Part shown: piece after piece, positions 9,337 through 19,190 of the stretch
How positions within the stretch are numbered: the stretch's first letter is position 1
Layout of the letters: the number at the start of each line of letters is the position of its first letter
Assembly (NCBI RefSeq): GCF_023715565.1
Contig: NZ_JAMBOJ010000003.1
Span: forward strand, 62,001 to 126,000
Length of the DNA stretch: 64,000 bases
Origin: Cytobacillus firmus
Lineage (GTDB): Bacteria > Bacillota > Bacilli > Bacillales > Cytobacillaceae
Reading direction: 5' to 3'
Translations under genes and position numbers: made by a program
Notes under the pieces: model-generated
The model's input: only the letters and a program-made list of their open reading frames with translations
What the model was told of the DNA's origin: nothing
Databases searched by the model: none

Positions 9337-10623
9337 TTATTTTAATTTGGAGAAAGCCTTCTCAGCAGCACTGATTGTTTTTTCGATATCCTCATCTGTG
9401 TGTGCAGTTGATAGGAAAAGACCTTCGAATTGGGATGGAGGCAGGAAGACTCCCTGGTTTGCCATTTCCCTATAATATTCCGCAAAAAATTCAAGGTTGG
9501 ATGTTTTAGCTTTTTCATAGTTAGTAACGTCTTCATTTGTAAAGAAGATGCCAATCATGGATCCGGCACGGTTGATGGTATGCGGGATATCATATTTTTC
9601 AGCAGCTGCCTTAAGTCCTTCTTCCAGTCTGTCTGCTTTTCTTTCAAATTCTTTGTAGGAATCCGGTGTCAGCTGGCTTAAAGTCTCGAAACCTGCTGTC
9701 ATGGCAAGAGGATTTCCTGATAATGTTCCTGCCTGGTAAATTGGACCGCTTGGTGCAATCTGCTTCATTATTTCAGCTTTTCCGCCATATGCACCGACTG
9801 GGAGACCGCCGCCAATAACTTTGCCAAGGCATGTAATGTCCGGTTTCACCCCAAAATAGCCCTGCGCACAATTGTAGCCAACGCGGAATCCGGTCATTAC
9901 CTCATCAAAGATAAGCAGGGATCCGTTTTGCTCTGTAATTTCTCTTAAGCCTTCAAGGAAGCCCGGCTGAGGAGGAACGACTCCCATATTTCCAGCTACC
10001 GGCTCCACAATCACACCTGCAATATCATCTCCGAATTGCTCGAAAGCATATCTTACGCTTTCAAGATCATTGTAAGGAACTGTGATGGTGTTTTTAGCAA
10101 CACCTTCAGGAACTCCCGGACTGTCAGGCAGTCCCAGAGTTGCTACACCGGAGCCCGCTTTTATTAAAAGCGAATCGCCGTGGCCGTGATAGCAGCCTTC
10201 AAATTTCATGATTTTATTTCGACTAGTGTATCCTCGTGCAAGTCTTAAAGCACTCATGGTAGCTTCTGTTCCGGAAGAAACCATCCTAACCACTTCGATT
10301 GAAGGAACGCGCTCAATAACAAGCTTGGCAAGCTCATTTTCAATTTCAGTTGGAGCTCCGAAGCTTGTCCCCATTTCAGCAACTTTCTTAATACCCTCGA
10401 CCACACGTTCGTTTGTATGACCTAGAATTAAAGGGCCCCAGGACAAAACATAATCGATATATTCATTGCCATCGATATCGTAGATTTTTGATCCGTTTCC
10501 GCGTTCCATAAAAATGGGATCCATATTAACCGATTTAAAGGCACGTACAGGAGAGTTTACTCCTCCAGGCATCAATTCGCTTGCCTCTTTAAAAGCCTTT
10601 TTAGATTTTTCATAAGAGCGCAT
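9337..10623 (-). CDS. hemL: Glutamate-1-semialdehyde 2,1-aminomutase
   Basis: PLP enzyme converting glutamate-1-semialdehyde to 5-aminolevulinate, the second C5-pathway step after HemA. The PLP lysine is K268 in [17 protein letters not shown], and [16 protein letters not shown] binds the cofactor phosphate. The 428-residue length is typical. It is the last gene of hemAXCDBL, 54 bp after hemB, and a terminator follows. Confidence 0.97.
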   Translation of the reverse strand: MRSYEKSKKAFKEASELMPGGVNSPVRAFKSVNMDPIFMERGNGSKIYDIDGNEYIDYVLSWGPLILGHTNERVVEGIKKVAEMGTSFGAPTEIENELAKLVIERVPSIEVVRMVSSGTEATMSALRLARGYTSRNKIMKFEGCYHGHGDSLLIKAGSGVATLGLPDSPGVPEGVAKNTITVPYNDLESVRYAFEQFGDDIAGVIVEPVAGNMGVVPPQPGFLEGLREITEQNGSLLIFDEVMTGFRVGYNCAQGYFGVKPDITCLGKVIGGGLPVGAYGGKAEIMKQIAPSGPIYQAGTLSGNPLAMTAGFETLSQLTPDSYKEFERKADRLEEGLKAAAEKYDIPHTINRAGSMIGIFFTNEDVTNYEKAKTSNLEFFAEYYREMANQGVFLPPSQFEGLFLSTAHTDEDIEKTISAAEKAFSKLK

Positions 10624-10677
10624 GTCATCCCTCTTTTCTATTTAATAAGGAGTTTCATTAACTAATGATCTGCAGTT

Positions 10678-11658
10678 TTATTCTTGTTCTTTAATCCACC
10701 TTGCCGCATCTTTGGCATGGTAAGTAATGATTAAATCACTTCCAGCACGCTTCATGCCTGTAAGCATTTCCATGACTATTTTTTGTTCATCTATCCAGCC
10801 GTTTTGTGCCGCAGCTTTAACCATTGAATATTCACCGCTTACATTATAAATCACAATTGGCAAATTGATGTTGTTCTTAACGTCCCGTACAATGTCCAAA
10901 TAAGGCATTCCCGGCTTAACAATGAGGAAGTCTGCCCCTTCCATTAAATCAGATTCAGCTTCGCGCATGGCTTCCATTCGGTTGGCAGGATCCATCTGAT
11001 ACGCCTTCCGGTCGCCAAATTGCGGTGTACTGTCAGCTGCATCCCGGAAAGGGCCATAGAATGCAGATGAATATTTAACCGCATAAGACATAACAGGGAT
11101 ATCTTCAAATCCTGCTTCATCGAGACCTGCCCGAATGGCTGCTGTAAACCCATCCATCATATTGGATGGCGCAATAATGTCTGCTCCTGCTTTAGCCTGG
11201 CTTACAGCCGTCTGCACAAGCAGTTCCAGAGATGCATCATTCAGCACTTCCCCATTTTCAATTAAACCGCAGTGGCCATGATCGGTATACTCGCAAAGGC
11301 AAGTATCAGCAATAATGATAACTTCCGGAAATTTAGCTTTAATAAATCTTGTAGCTTCCTGTACGATTCCATGATCATGATAAGCCTGCTGCCCGCATGC
11401 ATCTTTCTCTTTAGGAATTCCAAATAAAAGAACGGATTTTATACCAAGAGAAACGACTTCGTTCATCTCCTCTTCGAGATGATCCAGTGATAGGTTGAAG
11501 ATGCCTGGCATTGAAGGTATTTCTCTTTTAATGCCTTCTCCTTCTGCCACAAAAATCGGATAAATTAAATCCTCTGTACGCAAGAAGTTTTCACGGATAA
11601 GCGCTCTCATATTCGCACTTTTACGAAGACGTCTATGCCTGTTAAATTGAAGATCCAT
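10678..11658 (-). CDS. hemB: Delta-aminolevulinic acid dehydratase (porphobilinogen synthase)
   Basis: Condenses two 5-aminolevulinates to porphobilinogen. The Schiff-base lysines are K195 ([18 protein letters not shown]) and K248 ([12 protein letters not shown]). Cysteines C120, C122 and C130 in [13 protein letters not shown] form the zinc site, so this is the zinc-dependent type. Length 326 is normal. The ATG overlaps the hemD stop by one base (TAATG), which implies coupled translation. Confidence 0.97.
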   Translation of the reverse strand: MDLQFNRHRRLRKSANMRALIRENFLRTEDLIYPIFVAEGEGIKREIPSMPGIFNLSLDHLEEEMNEVVSLGIKSVLLFGIPKEKDACGQQAYHDHGIVQEATRFIKAKFPEVIIIADTCLCEYTDHGHCGLIENGEVLNDASLELLVQTAVSQAKAGADIIAPSNMMDGFTAAIRAGLDEAGFEDIPVMSYAVKYSSAFYGPFRDAADSTPQFGDRKAYQMDPANRMEAMREAESDLMEGADFLIVKPGMPYLDIVRDVKNNINLPIVIYNVSGEYSMVKAAAQNGWIDEQKIVMEMLTGMKRAGSDLIITYHAKDAARWIKEQE

Positions 11659-12437
11659 TATATTCCCCTCCTGGTTTCTGCTAAGTATCTAATAATGCTC
11701 TTAAGCATGCTATGTACTGTATATTCTTCCGGAACTGCATGTACCTGCAGGCCATACGCCTCTGCACGTTCTTTTGTCACAGGACCTATGCAGCCCACCA
11801 CACTGTCTTTTACAGCAGTCAGAAATCCAAGTTCCTTAACAGCCTCCATAAAATGATCCACTGTTGATGGACTGGTAAAAGGAAGAATGTCTAATCCTTT
11901 TCCTGAAAGCTGGTCTTTTAACAGATTGATGCTTTTACGCGGAAAAACAGTTTTATAAACAATAATTTCATCTACTCTTGCACCCTTTTCCGAGAGAGAT
12001 GCTGCGATATAGCCACGTGCCAGATTTCCTTTAGGGATCAATATCTTCATCCCTTCTTCTACTAATGGCAAAAAATCCTCAACAAACCCTTCAGCAACAT
12101 ATTCTCCGGGTACAAAGTCCACCTTTAATCCCTTGTCAACAAGGAATTTTTTAGTATTCTCACCGATCACCGCTATTTTAGGGAAGGAGCTGCTCAGACT
12201 AAAATTATCAAAAAAAGCATCCACAGCAGTTTTGCTGGTGAATATCACCCAGTCATAAGTATGAATCTCCTTATGGGCCTGAACTAAAGCTTTATTCCAT
12301 AATGGCTCGAAAGCAATCAGGGGGATCTCAACCGGCATCCCCCCATAGCTTCGTATAAGCGCTGAAAAGGACTGAGCCTGTTTTTTCCCTCTTGGCACCA
12401 GAACATTCATGCCTTCTAAAGGGGAAGTCCCTTTCAT
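11658..12437 (-). CDS. hemD: Uroporphyrinogen-III synthase
   Basis: Cyclises hydroxymethylbilane and inverts ring D to give uroporphyrinogen III. The protein has 259 residues in two similar lobes, with the family segments [12 protein letters not shown] and [12 protein letters not shown] that bind the substrate. Sequence conservation is low, as is usual for HemD. Overlap with hemC is 4 bases (ATGA) and with hemB 1 base, so its operon position strongly supports the call. Confidence 0.94.
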   Translation of the reverse strand: MKGTSPLEGMNVLVPRGKKQAQSFSALIRSYGGMPVEIPLIAFEPLWNKALVQAHKEIHTYDWVIFTSKTAVDAFFDNFSLSSSFPKIAVIGENTKKFLVDKGLKVDFVPGEYVAEGFVEDFLPLVEEGMKILIPKGNLARGYIAASLSEKGARVDEIIVYKTVFPRKSINLLKDQLSGKGLDILPFTSPSTVDHFMEAVKELGFLTAVKDSVVGCIGPVTKERAEAYGLQVHAVPEEYTVHSMLKSIIRYLAETRRGI

Positions 12438-13369
12438 TGCCCGTCAAGCTCCTCTTTTACCCTGTCGATAAGTGCTTTAGCTCCCTGGCCGGTTAACTTA
12501 GCAGCCACCTTATCACCAAGTTCTTCAGGTTTTGAACCTTTTAGGGTCTCCTTATAAACCACTTTACCATCAGGAGAGCCTACGAGTCCTGTTAACTCCA
12601 ATTCCCCTGTTTCATTCATTGTGGCAAACCCTGCAATCGGAACCTGGCAGCCGCCTTCCATCTTATGCAGGAACGCACGCTCTGCACGCACAGTCTGGTT
12701 CGTCTCAGGGCATGTGAATTTATCCAGCAATGCCCGAAGCTCCTTATCACTTTCACGGCACTCAATGGAAAGTGCTCCCTGGCCCACAGCCGGCACACAG
12801 ATTTCCGGCTCCAGGAATTCAGTAACAACATCCGATGCCCAGCCCATCCTGGATAGACCTGCAGCCGCAAGAATAATCGCATCATATTCTTCTGTTTCCA
12901 GTTTGGATAATCGGGTATCTATGTTTCCTCTGATCCACTTAATCTCGAGATCCGGACGCTGCGCCAGAAGCTGCGCCCCTCTGCGCAGGCTGCTTGTTCC
13001 AATTACAGATCCCGGTTTTAGGTCATTCAGTTTGATATGCCCTTTTGAAATCAGTGCATCCCGATGGTCTTCTCTTTCCGGAATACTTCCAATAATCAAA
13101 CCTTCCGGAAGAACAGCCGGCATATCCTTCATGCTATGTACAGCCATATCAATTTCCTCATCAAGCATGGCCTGTTCGATTTCCTTTACGAACAACCCCT
13201 TTCCTCCGACCTTTGAAAGGGTAACATCAAGAATTTTATCACCTTTTGTGACAATTTCCTTTACTTCAAACTCAAAGGATGGATCAATGTTTTTCAATTG
13301 GCTAATCACCCAGTTCGTCTGAGTTAATGCCAGCTTGCTTCGTCTTGAACCTACAATTATTTTTCTCAT
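12434..13369 (-). CDS. hemC: Porphobilinogen deaminase (hydroxymethylbilane synthase)
   Basis: Polymerises four porphobilinogens on a dipyrromethane cofactor. The cofactor cysteine is C241 in [13 protein letters not shown], and [13 protein letters not shown] binds substrate carboxylates. I start it at the ATG (13369) giving [17 protein letters not shown], because GGAGG sits 5 nt before it; a longer in-frame ATG five codons upstream lies in the ribosome site. Length is 311. A 270-bp gap filled by a palindromic repeat separates it from hemX, where B. subtilis has a short junction. Confidence 0.97.
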   Translation of the reverse strand: MRKIIVGSRRSKLALTQTNWVISQLKNIDPSFEFEVKEIVTKGDKILDVTLSKVGGKGLFVKEIEQAMLDEEIDMAVHSMKDMPAVLPEGLIIGSIPEREDHRDALISKGHIKLNDLKPGSVIGTSSLRRGAQLLAQRPDLEIKWIRGNIDTRLSKLETEEYDAIILAAAGLSRMGWASDVVTEFLEPEICVPAVGQGALSIECRESDKELRALLDKFTCPETNQTVRAERAFLHKMEGGCQVPIAGFATMNETGELELTGLVGSPDGKVVYKETLKGSKPEELGDKVAAKLTGQGAKALIDRVKEELDGQ

Positions 13370-13403
13370 AACAGCCTCCTGCAATTATGTCTGGCAGCGA
13401 ACA

Positions 13404-13658
13404 TCCGCCTCCGCTTTTTTTTCCAGCTTCGGCTCCTAGCCCCTCGAGGTCATAAGCTGTTCTGCTCTGCGGCATACTGCGCCGCGGCCGCAGACCATCT
13501 TATGCTTGTCGGGGCTGCTCAGTCGCCTCCGCTTTTCTTTGTCCAGCTTCGGCTCCTAGCCCCTCGAGGTCATAAGCTGTTCTGCTCTGCGGCATACTGC
13601 GCCGCGGCCGCAGACCATCTTATGCTTGTCGGGGCTGCTCAGTCGCCTCCGCTTTTCT
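13404..13658. repeat. Tandem GC-rich palindromic repeat, two 120-bp units, inside the hem operon
   Basis: Positions 13422-13538 and 13542-13658 are identical over 117 bases with a 120-bp period. The tail of another unit (CGCCTCCGCTTTT) precedes them at 13406-13421. Each unit is a nested palindrome: AGCCCC pairs with GGGGCT, CATAAG with CTTATG, and CTGCGGC with GCCGCAG. The RNA would therefore fold as one long hairpin in either orientation. Base composition is far richer in GC than the flanks. There is no ORF with a credible ribosome site. The last bases of the second unit supply part of the hemX stop codon. It resembles intergenic repeats I recall from related Bacillus genomes. Confidence 0.9.
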
Positions 13659-14490
13659 ATGAATACCAAAAATGGAAAGATGAAAGTTTGCCGAATAAAA
13701 AGAAGTTAATTAATACAATTAAAAATGATGCCGAATTCCAGAGTGCTAATGATTTTCCATATAAGCCCTTTCCGACTTTCATATAGAGATAAATACTATA
13801 TAAAGCCAGGACAATGAATGAACCGATTACCTTGGAATCATACCAGACCATATGCGGCAGCTTAATGTATGCCCACTGGATGCCTAAAATTAAACTTATC
13901 ATCAGCATAGGTACACCAATTACATTTAATACATAAGACATATGTTCAAGCTTCGACAGATCCGTAATCCTGAGCAGCCTAGTTCCCCACTTTTTCCGTT
14001 TCAGCAAATCATATTGAATAAGATACAGCAATGAAAAAACGAAGGAAAGAGAGAACGCTCCATAAGAAAGGATCGCAACTGTTATATGAATCAGCAGCAG
14101 TTCAGATATGAGCTGCTGCGCTTTTACAGCCGAATCAATCTGCACAGGTGCGAATGTATGGATCGCCATTATGATGAAGCCAAGAACATTTGTAAAAAAG
14201 ACGATAAAATCAACTCTGAGCAGCCTGTTAATTCCCAAGGAAAGAGTGATAAGCACCCAGGCATAAAAATACAGGCCCTCAAAAATGGTTAATACGGGAA
14301 ATCTTCCTGTATTAATCATATAAAGTATTAGAAATAACGTTTGAAGCACCCATACAAATGCAAGTAACCAGAAGGCAACTCTATTCGCCTTCCGGTTATG
14401 ATGAAGAAAATCAATAAAATATAACAAGACACATAAGGCATACAGAACCACCGTGAATTCATGCAGCCGCGTCATATAGATGTCAAACAT
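13657..14490 (-). CDS. hemX: HemX, membrane protein of the hem operon (CcsA-like)
   Basis: Integral membrane protein with about eight hydrophobic helices over 277 residues, of the HemX/CcsA cytochrome-assembly-like family. In B. subtilis it lowers HemA protein levels. It sits directly after hemA (14 bp gap). The stop codon TAG (13657-13659) lies at the exact edge of the palindromic repeat, so its last residues or stop may have been altered by the repeat insertion. Confidence 0.93.
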   Translation of the reverse strand: MFDIYMTRLHEFTVVLYALCVLLYFIDFLHHNRKANRVAFWLLAFVWVLQTLFLILYMINTGRFPVLTIFEGLYFYAWVLITLSLGINRLLRVDFIVFFTNVLGFIIMAIHTFAPVQIDSAVKAQQLISELLLIHITVAILSYGAFSLSFVFSLLYLIQYDLLKRKKWGTRLLRITDLSKLEHMSYVLNVIGVPMLMISLILGIQWAYIKLPHMVWYDSKVIGSFIVLALYSIYLYMKVGKGLYGKSLALWNSASFLIVLINFFLFGKLSSFHFWYS

Positions 14491-14504
14491 GGACAGAACC
14501 CCTT

Positions 14505-15854
14505 TTATGATTGAAAGGAAGTCTGCTGTGATTGAGCGAATGCGTGCTTTGGTTTAGTTGCTGGGTGCACGTTCTGCTGATCTGAAACAAGTTCTTCTAT
14601 ATTAAAGATTTTTACAAATAAATCTAATGCCTGTTCGGAATCTTTCTGCCCAGCCATTTCTTTAGCTTGTAAAATAGGATCTTTTAATAGCTGATTAATA
14701 ATGCTCTTTGTATGCTTGTTCAGCACTTTTTTATCACGATCACTCAAATGCGGCAGCTTTCTTTCAATGCTTGTCATTGTTTCACTCTGTATAGCCAATG
14801 CTTTCTCACGCAAGGCGGAAATGACCGGAACAACACCAAGCAGGTTCAGCCATTGCTTGAACTCAACAATCTCTCCTTCAATCATCAGCTGAATCTTTTC
14901 GACTGCCTTTTTACGCTCCTGAAGGTTCGCTTCAACAATGCCTTCAAGATCATCGATATCATATAGGAAAACACTGTCCAGGTCTGCGAGTTTCGGATCA
15001 AGGTCTCTTGGAACAGCAATATCAACCATAAATAGAGGCTTGCCTTTGCGCATTCTTTCTGCGTAAGCCATCATATCTTTTGTGACAACAAATTCTTTGG
15101 CCCCTGTAGAACTGATTAAAATATCAGCTTCAACAAGAGCACATTGAAGCTCATGCAGTGTTTTTGCCTGGCCCGCATAACGGCTTGCAAGATTCTGTGC
15201 TTTTTCAAATGTACGGTTAATAACCGTTACTTTGCTGGCTCCGTTGGCATGAAGATTCTGGATTGCCAGCTCACCCATTTTACCGGCTCCTAATATTAGA
15301 ACATGTTTATTTTCAAGTGATCCAAAAATCTTCTTTGCCAGTTCCACAGCTGCATAGCTGACAGAGACTGCATTTGCCCCTATTTCCGTTTCGGAGTGTG
15401 CACGCTTAGCAATCGTTACTGCCTGCTTAAACAAGTGGTTAAATACAGTACCGGTTGAATTTTCCGATTGAGCTCCCAGAAAACTGGACCTTACCTGTCC
15501 TAAAATCTGTGTCTCTCCAAGGATCATGGAGTTTAGGCCGCATGCTACTTTGAATAGATGCTCTATGGCCCCATCCCCTTCATAAATGAATAGGAATGGC
15601 GAAAATTCATTCTGATCCATATTGAAATGTTCTGCCAAAAATTCCTTAATATAATAACGGCCAGTATGAAGCTGGTCCACAACTGCATAAATTTCGGTCC
15701 GATTGCAAGTAGACAGAATGACATTCTCTAAAATGCTTTTTTTGTCATTTAAAGTCCTCATTGCCTCGCCCAATTGTGAAGGATTAAAGGTTAGACGTTC
15801 ACGGATTTCAACAGGGGCAGTTTTATAGTTAAGACCGACGACTAAGATATGCAT
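14505..15854 (-). CDS. hemA: Glutamyl-tRNA reductase
   Basis: First enzyme of the C5 haem pathway. It reduces Glu-tRNA to glutamate-1-semialdehyde with NADPH. The catalytic cysteine is C50 in ILSTCNRTE, the NADPH-binding loop is [11 protein letters not shown], and the C-terminal dimerisation helices follow. I start at the ATG (15854, [11 protein letters not shown]) because GGGGGTG is 9 nt upstream; the GTG four codons earlier overlaps that site. Length is 449. It heads hemAXCDBL. Confidence 0.97.
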   Translation of the reverse strand: MHILVVGLNYKTAPVEIRERLTFNPSQLGEAMRTLNDKKSILENVILSTCNRTEIYAVVDQLHTGRYYIKEFLAEHFNMDQNEFSPFLFIYEGDGAIEHLFKVACGLNSMILGETQILGQVRSSFLGAQSENSTGTVFNHLFKQAVTIAKRAHSETEIGANAVSVSYAAVELAKKIFGSLENKHVLILGAGKMGELAIQNLHANGASKVTVINRTFEKAQNLASRYAGQAKTLHELQCALVEADILISSTGAKEFVVTKDMMAYAERMRKGKPLFMVDIAVPRDLDPKLADLDSVFLYDIDDLEGIVEANLQERKKAVEKIQLMIEGEIVEFKQWLNLLGVVPVISALREKALAIQSETMTSIERKLPHLSDRDKKVLNKHTKSIINQLLKDPILQAKEMAGQKDSEQALDLFVKIFNIEELVSDQQNVHPATKPKHAFAQSQQTSFQS

Positions 15855-15890
15855 TGAAATTGACACCCCCAGAATTATTGCCTAGTTCAT

Positions 15891-15905
15891 TAATATTAAT
15901 TATAT
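15891..15905 (-). promoter_or_regulatory. PerR-like box overlapping a -10 element upstream of hemA
   Basis: On the minus strand ATATAATTAATATTA matches 12 of 15 positions of the PerR consensus TTATAATTATTATAA. It also contains TATAAT, a possible -10. PerR represses hemAXCDBL in B. subtilis, so the position is sensible. The region is AT-rich, so a chance match is possible. Confidence 0.45.
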
Positions 15906-16067
15906 CATTTCTATTTTTTCAATTAATGCTTAAATGTGAACAGATAATGAACACATATGATAATATATTTTAAACAGGAGCCTTATATATAGACAAATAT
16001 ACCCTTATGTAGAGTAACAAAAAAACTTGTCGGATTCAAGTGAACCTTATTGGAAGTGGTGTTTTTC

Positions 16068-16553
16068 ATGAAAAATCAGCGTATATTTCCTGGAATTATT
16101 TTACTAGGATTTGGAGCCTACTTTTTTCTCCAGCAGAGTGGCTTTACTGCCTTACAGTCTTTTTATTCCTGGCCGACTCTTCTCATTATCGTCGGAGCAG
16201 CTTTTTTAATTCAGGGATATGGTGCAAGGGATTATGATTCCATATTGCCTGGGGTCATTTTAACCGGATTTGGCCTGCATTTTCATGTGGTGAACCGCCT
16301 TGAAATTTGGCCGGATCATATTGGTACATTCATTTTAATAATTGCTCTCGGCTTCCTCCTTCGTCATCAGAAAACAGGTGCAGGATTCTTCCAGGGTATC
16401 TTATTCTTAATTCTTGCCGCTTTGCTGCTGTTTTATGACAGAGTAGCTGAGTGGATGGGACTTCTTGAAAATGGAGTCTCGGATGTTTGGCAGTTTTGGC
16501 CAATCCTGTTAATGCTAATTGGATTGTATTTTTTATTATCAAAGAAAAAATAA
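16068..16553 (+). CDS. Predicted membrane protein with LiaF-like transmembrane repeats
   Basis: 161 residues in about six hydrophobic helices. It repeats the pattern of a short glycine-rich helix followed by WPxLLIIVG or WPILLMLIGLYFL, typical of the LiaI/LiaF-type transmembrane domain. The start is ATG 16068 with GGAAGTGG before it; a TTG at 16050 in the same frame lies at that site. It diverges from hemA and converges with the ABC ATPase gene, with a shared terminator. The function is unknown. Confidence 0.8.
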   Translation: MKNQRIFPGIILLGFGAYFFLQQSGFTALQSFYSWPTLLIIVGAAFLIQGYGARDYDSILPGVILTGFGLHFHVVNRLEIWPDHIGTFILIIALGFLLRHQKTGAGFFQGILFLILAALLLFYDRVAEWMGLLENGVSDVWQFWPILLMLIGLYFLLSKKK

Positions 16554-16586
16554 AAGACAGGGATATTTTACTTTTCCCTGTCTTTT
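16552..16586. terminator. Bidirectional terminator
   Basis: AAAAGACAGGG (16552-16562) and CCCTGTCTTTT (16576-16586) form an 11-bp stem. Its A and T flanks serve both the plus-strand membrane gene and the minus-strand ABC transporter operon. Confidence 0.88.
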
Positions 16587-16600
16587 ACCATTCAAACTGT

Positions 16601-17338
16601 TCAGAGAACCGAATCCAAAAAGTTTTTGGTCCTCTGCTCTTTTGGATTATTAAACAAATCCTCTGGATGTCCCACTTCTACAATTCTTCCGTCATGCATA
16701 TAGACAGCCCAGTCTGCCACTTCTCTTGCAAAGCCCATTTCATGCGTGACGACAACCATTGTCATACCTTCGAGGGCCAGTTCCTTCATTGTGGAAAGCA
16801 CTTCCCCCACCAGCTCCGGATCCAGTGCCGATGTTGGCTCATCAAAGAGCATGATATCAGGCTTCATAGCCAGTGCCCTTGCAATGGCTACACGCTGCTT
16901 TTGTCCGCCTGAAAGTTTTGATGGATACACATTCTCCTTGTCAGAAAGCCCAACTTTTTTTAATAGATCCTGGGCATCTTTTTTCACTTGGTCCTTAGGA
17001 AGCTTTTTCACATGCAAAGGTGCTTCCATCACATTTTCGAGAACAGTCATATGAGGAAATAAATGAAAATGCTGAAAGACCATTCCTACTTTTTCTCTTA
17101 CTTTATTTAGGTCATGTGTTTCATTCTCAACCTTTTCACCCTCAAAAATGATATTGCCGCTATCCTTTAATTCAAGAAAGTTTAAGCATCGGAGCAGTGT
17201 GCTTTTTCCGGACCCGCTGGCACCAATCAGGCAAACAACATCACTTTCCTTCACTGTTATGTCAATATCTTTCAGGACATGGAGATCCCCGAATGATTTG
17301 TTCAATTTTTCTACCTTAATCATGTACGATTTACTCAT
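16601..17338 (-). CDS. Polar amino-acid ABC transporter ATP-binding protein
   Basis: 245-residue ATPase of the GlnQ/ArtM/TcyN group. Walker A is GASGSGKST, the signature [15 protein letters not shown], Walker [14 protein letters not shown], and the switch histidine is in VVTHEMGFA. The ATG follows GGAGGGATGAGGA. It lies 13 bp after the permease and ends the three-gene importer. The substrate cannot be set from sequence alone. Confidence 0.93.
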   Translation of the reverse strand: MSKSYMIKVEKLNKSFGDLHVLKDIDITVKESDVVCLIGASGSGKSTLLRCLNFLELKDSGNIIFEGEKVENETHDLNKVREKVGMVFQHFHLFPHMTVLENVMEAPLHVKKLPKDQVKKDAQDLLKKVGLSDKENVYPSKLSGGQKQRVAIARALAMKPDIMLFDEPTSALDPELVGEVLSTMKELALEGMTMVVVTHEMGFAREVADWAVYMHDGRIVEVGHPEDLFNNPKEQRTKNFLDSVL

Positions 17339-17351
17339 TCCTCATCCCTCC

Positions 17352-17999
17352 TCAATCACTGCTTGCCATTCTTTTCTCAATCACATTTACAAGGATGGAG
17401 AAAATAAGCACAAGTACTAAATAGTAAACAGCTACGATCAGCAAATAGCTCATGTAGTCATATTCATTGGAACCATATGTTGTAGCCACGTTAAAGAGCT
17501 CGTACATACCGATGAAGGAAGCCAGTGAGGAATCCTTCAATGCAATAATAAACTGATTCCCAAGAGGCGGCATAGCCCGGCGGAATGCCTGAGGAAGAAT
17601 GATTCTTCTCATCGCAAGGCCGGCAGTCATACCCAGTGAACGTCCTGCTTCCATTTGACCTTTGTCGATGGATTGAATGGAGCCCCTGAAGATTTCGGCT
17701 ATATAGGCACCGTTGTGAAAAGCAAGTCCTAGGACAACCGACCAAAACTGTGAAATATCCAGCGCTGTCAATCCGAAATAGAATATAAATATCTGGACAA
17801 CAAGAGGCGTTCCCCTTACAAGAAAGATATAGATATCTGCAATCCATTCAAGAACTTTCACTTTTGATATCTTTAAAAAGGCAAAAAACAACCCTATAAA
17901 AATAGCAATAAACACTGATACAATGGTTAATTGAAAGGTTAAGAGCATCCCCTTTAAAAATACGGGATATGTATCCATAAACTTTGTAAATAAATCCAC
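17352..17999 (-). CDS. Polar amino-acid ABC transporter permease
   Basis: 215 residues with about five membrane helices of the HisM/GlnP type. The cytoplasmic EAA loop is visible around GQMEAGRSLGMTAGLAMRRIILPQA, where the ATPase docks (written here over its core). It lies between the binding-protein and ATPase genes. Only one permease gene is present, so it presumably forms a homodimer. Confidence 0.93.
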   Translation of the reverse strand: MDLFTKFMDTYPVFLKGMLLTFQLTIVSVFIAIFIGLFFAFLKISKVKVLEWIADIYIFLVRGTPLVVQIFIFYFGLTALDISQFWSVVLGLAFHNGAYIAEIFRGSIQSIDKGQMEAGRSLGMTAGLAMRRIILPQAFRRAMPPLGNQFIIALKDSSLASFIGMYELFNVATTYGSNEYDYMSYLLIVAVYYLVLVLIFSILVNVIEKRMASSD

Positions 18000-18036
18000 A
18001 AAAATCCCCCTTCAGATGGCAATTTCAATTTGTGCC

Positions 18037-18075
18037 AAAAAAACAAAACAGGCGAATGTCTGATACACATCCGCC
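18037..18075 (-). terminator. Intercistronic hairpin between binding protein and permease genes
   Basis: On the minus strand GGCGGATGT and ACATTCGCC pair and are followed by TGTTTTGTTTTTTT. It would act as a partial terminator or mRNA-stabilising hairpin, giving more binding protein than membrane components. Confidence 0.7.
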
Positions 18076-18082
18076 CGCAATG

Positions 18083-18865
18083 TTATTCCTTCTCAGGATC
18101 AACTGTTATATCTTCACCGATATATTTTTTGCTGATTTCTGTAAGTGTTCCATTCTCGCGAAGTGTTTTAAGAGCTTCATTAACTTTTTCGAGCAGCTCT
18201 TTATTATCCTTTGCAACTGCAATTGCCTGCTCACTACGGCCAAGCAGCTCCTTGCCTTCAATTTTTATTCCGGCGCCAATTGCTTCTTTGCCTGTAACAA
18301 AATCAGTAATAACAGCATCATGTTTTCCCTTGCTCAATGCTTCCAGGGCGACCACATCACTATCATAAAACTTAATGTTGTCTGTCACTTCCTCTGCATT
18401 CGAAGTATATGTGGATCCTTTTGATACTGCTATCTCCTTGCCTTCAAGCTCTGACAGTGTCTCAACCGTGCTATCCGGTCGCACATATATTTGCGGACCT
18501 GAATAGTAATATGGAGTTGAGAAATTGACTGCTTTCAAACGTTCCTCGGTAATGGTGTGGCTGGCTACCGCTGCATCAAAACGGCCTGATTTAACTCCCT
18601 CCACTATACCACCGAACTTAAATTTATTCTGAACCGGTTCAAGTCCGAGTTCTTTTGCTACAGCCTCTGCTACATCAATATCAAAGCCACTCATACTTCC
18701 ATCATCATTTGTGTAACTAAAAGGTTTGAACTCTCCCGAAGCCGCATATGTAAATTTATCTTCGTCTACTAGATCCATTCCGCTTTTAGACGCTTCCTCT
18801 GATCCGCATGCAGCCAGGACCAATACAAAAGCAGCTGCCATGATTCCTTTTAACCAATGTCTCAC
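18083..18865 (-). CDS. Polar amino-acid ABC transporter substrate-binding lipoprotein
   Basis: 260 residues. The N-terminus is a lipoprotein signal with lipobox LAAC (cysteine at 20). The rest is a family-3 periplasmic-type binding domain, with MSGFDIDVAEAVAKELG and FDAAVASHTITEERLKAVNFS ligand-site segments. The start is GTG (18865) behind GGGGG. It heads the importer operon and has a CodY-like site over its promoter, consistent with amino-acid uptake induced by starvation. Confidence 0.93.
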   Translation of the reverse strand: MRHWLKGIMAAAFVLVLAACGSEEASKSGMDLVDEDKFTYAASGEFKPFSYTNDDGSMSGFDIDVAEAVAKELGLEPVQNKFKFGGIVEGVKSGRFDAAVASHTITEERLKAVNFSTPYYYSGPQIYVRPDSTVETLSELEGKEIAVSKGSTYTSNAEEVTDNIKFYDSDVVALEALSKGKHDAVITDFVTGKEAIGAGIKIEGKELLGRSEQAIAVAKDNKELLEKVNEALKTLRENGTLTEISKKYIGEDITVDPEKE

Positions 18866-18912
18866 TAGTATAAATTCCCCCTTCAGTATCTCTCTTTTTT
18901 ATGTGCCCTTTA

Positions 18913-18945
18913 ACTCTATCACTATTTATGAATATTCTCAAAATT
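18913..18945 (-). promoter_or_regulatory. Promoter and CodY-like box of the ABC importer
   Basis: TTGAGA (-35, 18936-18941), a 17-nt spacer and TAGAGT (-10, 18913-18918) form a fair sigma-A promoter. AATTTTGAGAATATT (18931-18945, minus strand) covers the -35 and matches 13 of 15 bases of the CodY consensus AATTTTCWGAAAATT. It lies within a larger TATGAAT/ATTCATA palindrome. The remaining 18946-19150 holds no gene I can support. Confidence 0.55.
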
Positions 18946-19156
18946 CATATTTTGTGATAATTCATGAAATAAAGGTAAATAAGCACTTCTCATTAAGTGG
19001 TACTCTATAAACTCCAATATAACCCCTTTTTCTACCGTATCCTTTAAATTCCTTACCATTCGACAAAAATAATATACAGTTAATTCCAAAAGTATAGTGA
19101 TATACAGGATATCTCAAATGCCCTTTTCTAGGATGAAAGACCCTAATGCAGAAAAC

Positions 19157-19190
19157 AAAAAATCCCGCTGCAAACTGCGGGATTTTTTGT
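19157..19190 (-). terminator. Terminator of lonA-engB
   Basis: AAAAATCCCGC and GCGGGATTTTTT form a strong stem (19158-19188) immediately after the engB stop, followed by a T-run on the minus strand. Confidence 0.9.

Noticed and set aside
12621-13322. A 233-codon plus-strand ORF opposite hemC
   Set aside because: It is the antisense shadow of a clear porphobilinogen deaminase gene, with biased composition and no recognisable domain.
13422-13658. CRISPR array
   Set aside because: Only two units, directly adjacent with no unique spacers, and each unit is a long nested palindrome rather than a short repeat.
13502-13786. A 94-codon plus-strand ORF in the hem repeat with internally repeated residues
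   Set aside because: The repetition comes from the 120-bp tandem DNA repeat, there is no ribosome site, and the frame runs into the hemX antisense.
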